A DNA stretch of 64,000 nt. Source: Sulfurimonas sp. GTDB taxonomy: Bacteria > Campylobacterota > Campylobacteria > Campylobacterales > Sulfurimonadaceae. Shown here one piece after another: positions 59,645 to 64,000 of this stretch. The translations under genes were made by a program, and so were the position numbers. The stretch is taken from assembly GCF_028694605.1 (NCBI RefSeq), contig NZ_JAQVKP010000003.1:62001-126000 (forward strand), in the 5' to 3' direction. Every line of letters starts with the position of its first letter. The first letter of the stretch is position 1. The notes beneath the pieces are model-generated. The model was not told the DNA's origin. It ran no database searches and saw only the letters and a program-made list of their open reading frames with translations.

Positions 59645-60603
59645 TGGAGCAAATCTACACCTTTGGCAGCTACTTAAAAGATAAGTTTGGTTGCAAAGTC
59701 TATAAAGTGGGCATCAATATCTCAGGTTTTACCTGCCCAAATATAGACGGAACAGTTGCTAAAGGCGGATGCACATTTTGCGAAAACGACTCTTTTAGCG
59801 CAAGCACAAATCAAGTGCAAGAGCTAAAAGGGTTTCACCTCAACCTAACTTCCAAAACAAATCCAAATCTTGAAAAACAGCTTCTACAACTTGAGATACA
59901 GTTTCAAGCCATCAGCAAAAGACAGCGAGATGAGTATGGAGCAAAAAAGTTTATCGTCTATTTTCAATCTTTTACCAACACCTACGCCCCCTTTGAGACA
60001 CTCAAAGCGCTCTATGAAAGAGCTCTCTCGTTTGACGATGTGGTCGGGCTTAGTATCGGTACACGCTCTGATAGTATCACAAAACAGACTTTAGAGTATC
60101 TCTCAGAACTTGCAAAAACAAAAGAGATATGGATAGAGTTTGGCATCCAGTCTGTCTATGACACAACACTTCAGAAGATAAACCGTGGACACGACAGTGC
60201 AAATGTAAAAGAATGGATTTTAAGAGCGAAACAAAGCGGTTTAAATGTCTGCGGGCATCTTATCTTTGGTCTTCCCGATGAGACACAAGAGATGATGCTT
60301 CATACTGCCAAGGAGGCATATGCGTGGGGAGTTGATTCTGTAAAATATCACCCTCTTTATGTTGTAAAAAAGACTGCTTTGGCAAATGATTTTATAAGAG
60401 GAGAATTTACTCCTATAAGCGAAGAACAATATCTTGATACACTTGCAAAGGCGATAATTATGAAACCAAAAAGTGTGAGCGTGCAAAGGGTAACCGCAGG
60501 TATCAACGACAGTTCGCTTTTAGCCCCTCAGTGGTGCCGCGATAAAAACAGCCAGATAAAAGGTATAAATGCGGTATTAAAACCATTAGGGCTTAAGTAT
60601 TAA
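59644..60603 (+). CDS. TIGR01212-family radical SAM protein
   Basis: The 319-residue protein from the ATG that shares one base with the purF stop (TAATG). The Fe-S motif is diverged but usual for this family: GFTCPNIDGTVAKGGCTFC. Downstream blocks are FIVYFQSFTNTYAP, VVGLSIGTRSDSI, IWIEFGIQSVYDTTLQKINRG and HLIFGLPDETQEMML. This YtqA-like family has no settled substrate; tRNA or cofactor modification is often suggested. It is translationally coupled to purF. Confidence 0.92.
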   Translation: MEQIYTFGSYLKDKFGCKVYKVGINISGFTCPNIDGTVAKGGCTFCENDSFSASTNQVQELKGFHLNLTSKTNPNLEKQLLQLEIQFQAISKRQRDEYGAKKFIVYFQSFTNTYAPFETLKALYERALSFDDVVGLSIGTRSDSITKQTLEYLSELAKTKEIWIEFGIQSVYDTTLQKINRGHDSANVKEWILRAKQSGLNVCGHLIFGLPDETQEMMLHTAKEAYAWGVDSVKYHPLYVVKKTALANDFIRGEFTPISEEQYLDTLAKAIIMKPKSVSVQRVTAGINDSSLLAPQWCRDKNSQIKGINAVLKPLGLKY

Positions 60604-60615
60604 GGACACCTTAAT
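60599..60615. terminator. Hairpin containing both stop codons of convergent genes
   Basis: ATTAAGG-ACA-CCTTAAT is a perfect seven-base inverted repeat that includes the TAA of the radical SAM gene and the TAA of the opposed DUF2393 gene. It has no T-run, so it is only a possible two-way terminator or processing site. Confidence 0.35.
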
Positions 60616-61171
60616 GTGCATACACTTTTGCAAAGTGTAAAACGCTCTTAAAATAGGGAGGATAGTCAAAATAGACTATAAACTGCTCTGACTGCCCAGG
60701 TTTAAGATTTTTTGCTACTACAAATTTATGCGTGACTTGCTGCGGTTTGTTATCTTTTTTAGAACTGCCCTCTGATGTCAAACCAAAAAAACTCATAAAC
60801 CCTGTCGGGCTATAGAGTGAACCTGCTTTGATATTATCCGCAGACAGCCCTTGATTTACAAGTTTTATCTCAAATGTAACTTCACCTATCTCATAATCTC
60901 CTTCATTTTTAACAACACCGCTAAAACTAATCTGCTCAGTGTTTAAATTTCTTTTATTCTCAAGCCTATAAAGCTTTGCCTCTTTGGTATATTTGTCAAC
61001 AACTGCTATTGAAAGTCCCGACATTACAACAGTCACAAGAACAATAGAAAAAAGGATAGAAAAGAGCATGTTGCGCTTCTCTTGTTTCAGCGCTAACACT
61101 ACCCCCCCCACAAAGACAAGAAACCCGATGCCAAATGCTATATAGTGCCAGACATTAAAAAGTGTAATCAT
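60611..61171 (-). CDS. DUF2393 membrane protein (second copy)
   Basis: The 186-residue protein has two N-terminal membrane helices (about 6-28 and 37-57), then a periplasmic beta-rich domain (ISFSGVVKNEGDYEIGEVTF...HKFVVAKNLKPGQSEQFIVY) as in the Campylobacterota DUF2393 family. The ATG overlaps the upstream DUF2393 stop (ATGA); a TTG two codons earlier was rejected. Function unknown. The pair probably arose by tandem duplication and may form one complex. Confidence 0.85.
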   Translation of the reverse strand: MITLFNVWHYIAFGIGFLVFVGGVVLALKQEKRNMLFSILFSIVLVTVVMSGLSIAVVDKYTKEAKLYRLENKRNLNTEQISFSGVVKNEGDYEIGEVTFEIKLVNQGLSADNIKAGSLYSPTGFMSFFGLTSEGSSKKDNKPQQVTHKFVVAKNLKPGQSEQFIVYFDYPPYFKSVLHFAKVYAH

Positions 61172-61677
61172 CTGCAATCTGCCCCCAATGTTACATTATA
61201 ATCTCCGCCATAGGTAAAAGGGTCTATAATTATCTTTATCTCCCGCTCTTCACCTATATGGATATTCTCTTCAACTATCGACATTTTGGCGATAGGTTTT
61301 AATTTTCTAACATAATCTTTAAGTGCATTACCGCTCACACTATAGGCTGTTGCGCTCACCTTACAGCTTTTAAAATCTTTGCTTGAGAGGTTTTTAACCG
61401 TTCCGTAAACAACTGCTGCTTGCGTAAAGGAGAGTTTTTTTTGACTGAGGAGTGTTGTTTCATTTTTAAAGAGGTAGTCATGCATCGCCATATAGCCAAA
61501 AGTCGCACCGCCCAGAAGCAGAGAAAAAGCAAAAAAGATAAAAAAGAGAGCAAGACCAAGTTTGTGACGAAAAACAATACCTAAAATGATAAAAAGAAGA
61601 AAAAGAGTGAGCAAACTTCCAAAAAGAATGTAATCATAAATGATAAGATTTTTGATAAATTCGCTCACCGTCTGCAT
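61168..61677 (-). CDS. DUF2393 membrane protein (first copy)
   Basis: The 169-residue paralogue of the next gene: helices about 15-37 and 41-62, then a periplasmic domain with the same strand plan (AAVVYGTVKNLSSKDFKSCK, EENIHIGEEREIKIIIDPFT). The SGVV-K/GTV-K strand and the terminal G-x-E/Q-R/E-x-I pattern are shared. Function unknown. It starts six bases after hisI(E). Confidence 0.85.
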   Translation of the reverse strand: MQTVSEFIKNLIIYDYILFGSLLTLFLLFIILGIVFRHKLGLALFFIFFAFSLLLGGATFGYMAMHDYLFKNETTLLSQKKLSFTQAAVVYGTVKNLSSKDFKSCKVSATAYSVSGNALKDYVRKLKPIAKMSIVEENIHIGEEREIKIIIDPFTYGGDYNVTLGADCR

Positions 61678-61683
61678 AGCTAC

Positions 61684-62364
61684 TTAAGCATCTCTTGCGT
61701 TTTTCTCAGCGATTCCGCTCATGCCAAATCTACGGGCAAGCTCTTGTTTGACTCTATCCGGAGAGATATTTTTTGCGGCAAGTGCTACAAGAACGTGATA
61801 AGTCAAGTCCGCTGCTTCGTAGATAATCTCCTGCGCATCATTATCTTTACACGCAAAACTAAATTCACCTGCCTCTTCTACAACTTTTTTCAAAATCGTA
61901 TTGTCGCCTTTAGAGAGAAGTTTTGCAGTCCATGAAGTAGTCGGGTCGGCATTTTTGCGCTCTTGTATGGTGTGGTAGAGTGTGTCGATGACGCCATAAA
62001 GTGCTTCACTGCTAATCTGAACTTCACTCTCTATCGCTCCGCTCTCAAGCTCCGTAAAAAAACAAGACGGTCGTCCGGTGTGACATGCAACGCCATGCTG
62101 TGTAACTTTGATAAGAAGAGTGTCGCTATCGCAATCTATGTTAAAAGAGTGAATTTCTTGGATGTGTCCGCTGCTCTCGCCCTTTTTCCAGATGCGCTGT
62201 TTAGAACGGGAGAAGTAGTGTGCCATTCTGGTCTTAAGAGACAGCTCAAGTGCCTCTTTATCCATATATGCCATCATCAACACTTCGTTGCTTGTCACAT
62301 CCTGAACGATAACCGGCAAAAGCTCTATCTTTTGCCAGTCTATCTTTTTTAGAATCTCTTGCAT
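61684..62364 (-). CDS. hisI: Bifunctional phosphoribosyl-AMP cyclohydrolase / phosphoribosyl-ATP pyrophosphatase
   Basis: The 226-residue fusion carries out steps 2 and 3 of histidine synthesis. The N-terminal HisI domain (1-120) has MMAYMDKEALELSL, YFSRSKQRIWKKGESSGH, DCDSDTLLIKV and GVACHTGRPSCF, including the zinc and metal residues. The C-terminal HisE domain (125-226) has the KKVVEEAGEFSFACKD and EAADLTYHVLVAL metal-binding Glu/Asp set. It sits between the SPFH gene (four bases) and DUF2393, not with other his genes. Confidence 0.97.
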   Translation of the reverse strand: MQEILKKIDWQKIELLPVIVQDVTSNEVLMMAYMDKEALELSLKTRMAHYFSRSKQRIWKKGESSGHIQEIHSFNIDCDSDTLLIKVTQHGVACHTGRPSCFFTELESGAIESEVQISSEALYGVIDTLYHTIQERKNADPTTSWTAKLLSKGDNTILKKVVEEAGEFSFACKDNDAQEIIYEAADLTYHVLVALAAKNISPDRVKQELARRFGMSGIAEKNARDA

Positions 62365-62368
62365 AACT

Positions 62369-63466
62369 CTACTCGGCTACGGAAGTAGTTTTTTGTTTCG
62401 CATCTTTCATATCCACCCAGATATTTGGCGTTGAACCGCCGGGTGTTAGGAAAATTTTCGCATCTTTGTTTTCTCTGAGTGCTTCGTTAAATTTGCCTTG
62501 GATTTGAATCTGCTCCAGCTTTAAAAGATCTGAGGTTAAAGATTTTGAGATAAGGTTATTTGCTTTTGCTCTTGCTTCTGCTTCGATAGTTACGGCATCT
62601 GCCAAACCTTGCGCCTCAATCCTTGCTTTTTCGGCGATACCTCTTGATTCTGCTGCACGTCTGAGTGCTTCTTGTTCTGCTCGCTGAACATCTTGTTCCG
62701 CTTTTTGAACTTGTTGTTTTGCAATTTGGACATTTTCTATCTGCTCTTTTACTTTTGGAGGAAGCACAATCTCTCTAAGCTGGATAGACTGCAAATCAGC
62801 CGGCGCATTTTCTAAACTTGCAACGCTTTCTCTGATACCTGTCTCTATCTCTGTTGCTATCGTATTTCTCATCTGAGGAAGATTTTCTGCATCATACTTT
62901 CCGACGATATTGCGAACGATATCTCTTGCAACAGGATTGATAATTTTATCTTCCCAGCTAAATCCCCAGTTAGAGATAGTTTGCGCTGCATACTGTGCGT
63001 TTAATCTATACTGAACAGTAAGCTCAATGGCAACCGGAAGTCCGCGCTTGTCAAGAACGGTGATAGCAGGTTTTGCGTTGATACCAGAAGCCACACTGCC
63101 CCCGCCTGCCTCTATGCTTGAAGCATAGTTGATAATACGTACTTTTGTATCAACGATATAGACTTTTTGAATCACAGGCAAAATAAAATGAAGCCCCGGC
63201 AAAAGTGCCTGATCGGAGTACTTTCCGTTTGTACTTAAAATACCTCGCTCACCCTCTTCAATGATAGTAAAAGGTTTTGCCAAAACAAGCACTAACACGA
63301 TAGCGATAAGAAAATAGGTAATTCCTGCTTTTGAGCCACCGAAATTAAAATCTATCTTTGGCATCTGAGGTGTGTTTCCTCCACCGCCTCCGCCGCTAGA
63401 CTTTTTCTCGAAACCTTCACTCTGGCTCTTCTTTTTGTTAAAATAGTCATTCATATCTGAAGCCAT
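62369..63466 (-). CDS. SPFH/prohibitin-family membrane protein
   Basis: From MASDMNDYFNKKK the protein has 365 residues: a Gly-rich N-terminal cytosolic segment (GGGGGGN), one membrane helix (about 48-65), the SPFH/band-7 domain (EEGERGILSTNGKYSDQALL ... ELTVQYRLNAQYAAQTISNW), and a long Glu/Ala/Arg coiled coil (about 260-320). Band-7 proteins form large rings or microdomains that guard membrane quality or control FtsH. The chosen start agrees with the conserved N-terminus in Campylobacter and Helicobacter; an ATG six codons earlier with a GAGGAAATAAAA site is a real alternative. It follows ilvE by 36 bases, an order conserved in the group. Confidence 0.9.
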   Translation of the reverse strand: MASDMNDYFNKKKSQSEGFEKKSSGGGGGGNTPQMPKIDFNFGGSKAGITYFLIAIVLVLVLAKPFTIIEEGERGILSTNGKYSDQALLPGLHFILPVIQKVYIVDTKVRIINYASSIEAGGGSVASGINAKPAITVLDKRGLPVAIELTVQYRLNAQYAAQTISNWGFSWEDKIINPVARDIVRNIVGKYDAENLPQMRNTIATEIETGIRESVASLENAPADLQSIQLREIVLPPKVKEQIENVQIAKQQVQKAEQDVQRAEQEALRRAAESRGIAEKARIEAQGLADAVTIEAEARAKANNLISKSLTSDLLKLEQIQIQGKFNEALRENKDAKIFLTPGGSTPNIWVDMKDAKQKTTSVAE

Positions 63467-63502
63467 TGTTATGTTTTCCTTCATTTTTATTTCCTCGGTT
63501 TT

Positions 63503-64000
63503 TTAGTTGATGTAACTTAAATAGTGCTCGTACTTTTTATCTCTGCCAAAAACTACATCAAAATATTTGCTCTGTAGTTTCTCTGTCATCTCGCCGCGCG
63601 CTCCGCATCCTATATCTCTGCCGTCCACATGGCGCACAGGAGTGATTTCTGCCGCTGTTCCCGTCAAAAACGCCTCATCGGCGATATAAACCTCTTCTCT
63701 GCTTATGCGGCGGCGCTCCACTTGGATGCCCATGTCGGTTGCAAGTTCGATTACTGTTTTTTGCGTGATAGATTCAAGCGAGTTATCGTTTGGCGGAGTG
63801 ATAAGCACGCCGTTTTTAACCATAAAAAAGCTTGCACCCGAAGCTTCTGCGACATAACCCTGATCGTCAAGCAAAAGTGCCTCTTCATAGCCACAATCAA
63901 TCGCCTCATACTTCGCCATTTGAGAGTTTAGGTAGTTTGCAGTCGCTTTTGCTTTGCCCATATTTGATGTGTTTGCGGGTCTTGTCATAGAGACGATTTT
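63503..64000 (-). CDS. ilvE: Branched-chain amino acid aminotransferase, C-terminal part
   Basis: The gene enters from the right edge; the last 165 codons are here and the start is outside. Visible motifs are TSNMGKAKATANYLNSQMAK, ALLLDDQGYVAEASGASFF (with the E-x-S-G loop of fold type IV PLP enzymes), NGVLITPP, REEVYIADEAFLTGTAAEI and TPVRHVDGRDIG. It interconverts branched-chain amino acids and 2-oxoacids. The PLP lysine lies upstream of the window edge. It heads the leftward run ilvE, SPFH, hisI, DUF2393 pair. Confidence 0.95.
   Translation of the reverse strand, partial: KIVSMTRPANTSNMGKAKATANYLNSQMAKYEAIDCGYEEALLLDDQGYVAEASGASFFMVKNGVLITPPNDNSLESITQKTVIELATDMGIQVERRRISREEVYIADEAFLTGTAAEITPVRHVDGRDIGCGARGEMTEKLQSKYFDVVFGRDKKYEHYLSYIN

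Noticed and set aside
1-64000. tRNA, rRNA or other known RNA genes
   Set aside because: I looked for T-loop and cloverleaf patterns in the gaps and found none convincing; a covariance-model scan would be needed to exclude small RNAs.

Overview
The window is a 64-kb piece of an AT-rich, densely packed chromosome from a Campylobacterota (epsilonproteobacterial) bacterium, most likely a Sulfurimonas/Sulfuricurvum-type organism. This rests on lineage-typical genes (DUF3972, paired DUF2393, HP0170-type CheZ, the SPFH protein with a DMNDYF N-terminus beside ilvE, trxA-x-trxB, a separate glyQ) and on TATAAT -10 boxes without clear -35 boxes. No rRNA, tRNA or CRISPR array was recognised and no gap without a gene exceeds 300 bases.

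Region by region. 1-4.2 kb: three leftward genes of unknown function, the last running off the left edge. 4.3-8.8 kb: an autotransporter with six near-identical 46-residue HAF-type repeats, then a 7TMR-DISM histidine kinase convergent with its likely response regulator. 8.8-24.4 kb: mainly leftward metabolic and housekeeping genes (guanine deaminase, CbiX-like chelatase, dCache-PAS-GGDEF diguanylate cyclase, AAA+ ATPase, FadL-type porin, endonuclease IV, DUF234 nuclease-like protein, J-domain protein, AguB, CNNM and DUF475 membrane proteins, AmmeMemoRadiSam proteins A and B, an SDR). Two small inverted-repeat elements (8.8 and 18.4-18.7 kb) each overlap the stop codon of a gene. 24.4-44.4 kb: the centrepiece, a leftward LapA-type giant adhesin system. 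44.5-48.8 kb: an m5C methyltransferase, a BglII-like nuclease and a RecD2-like helicase, joined end to end. 48.8-64 kb: conserved core genes (glyQ, purE, trhP-like U32, cheZ, hisJ-type phosphatase, trxA, trxB, dapB, purF, radical SAM, hisIE, SPFH protein, ilvE).

The adhesin system reads as one unit in the order TolC-Sel1 fusion, type I secretion ABC transporter, HlyD-type adaptor, LuxR-family regulator with an atypical receiver, helical protein of unknown function, 4106-residue adhesin with an N-terminal retention module, and LapG-type periplasmic protease. Most junctions overlap by 4-8 bases. The retention module should hold the adhesin in the TolC pore and LapG should release it. No LapD-type c-di-GMP receptor is present in the window, and no canonical TAAG cleavage motif is visible in the adhesin N-terminus. 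The adhesin also has an unusual centre: a galactose-binding-like fold, a run of ten threonines, and a beta-roll whose repeats alternate between 'EH' and 'RQ' types. This locus is the best candidate for something not yet described.
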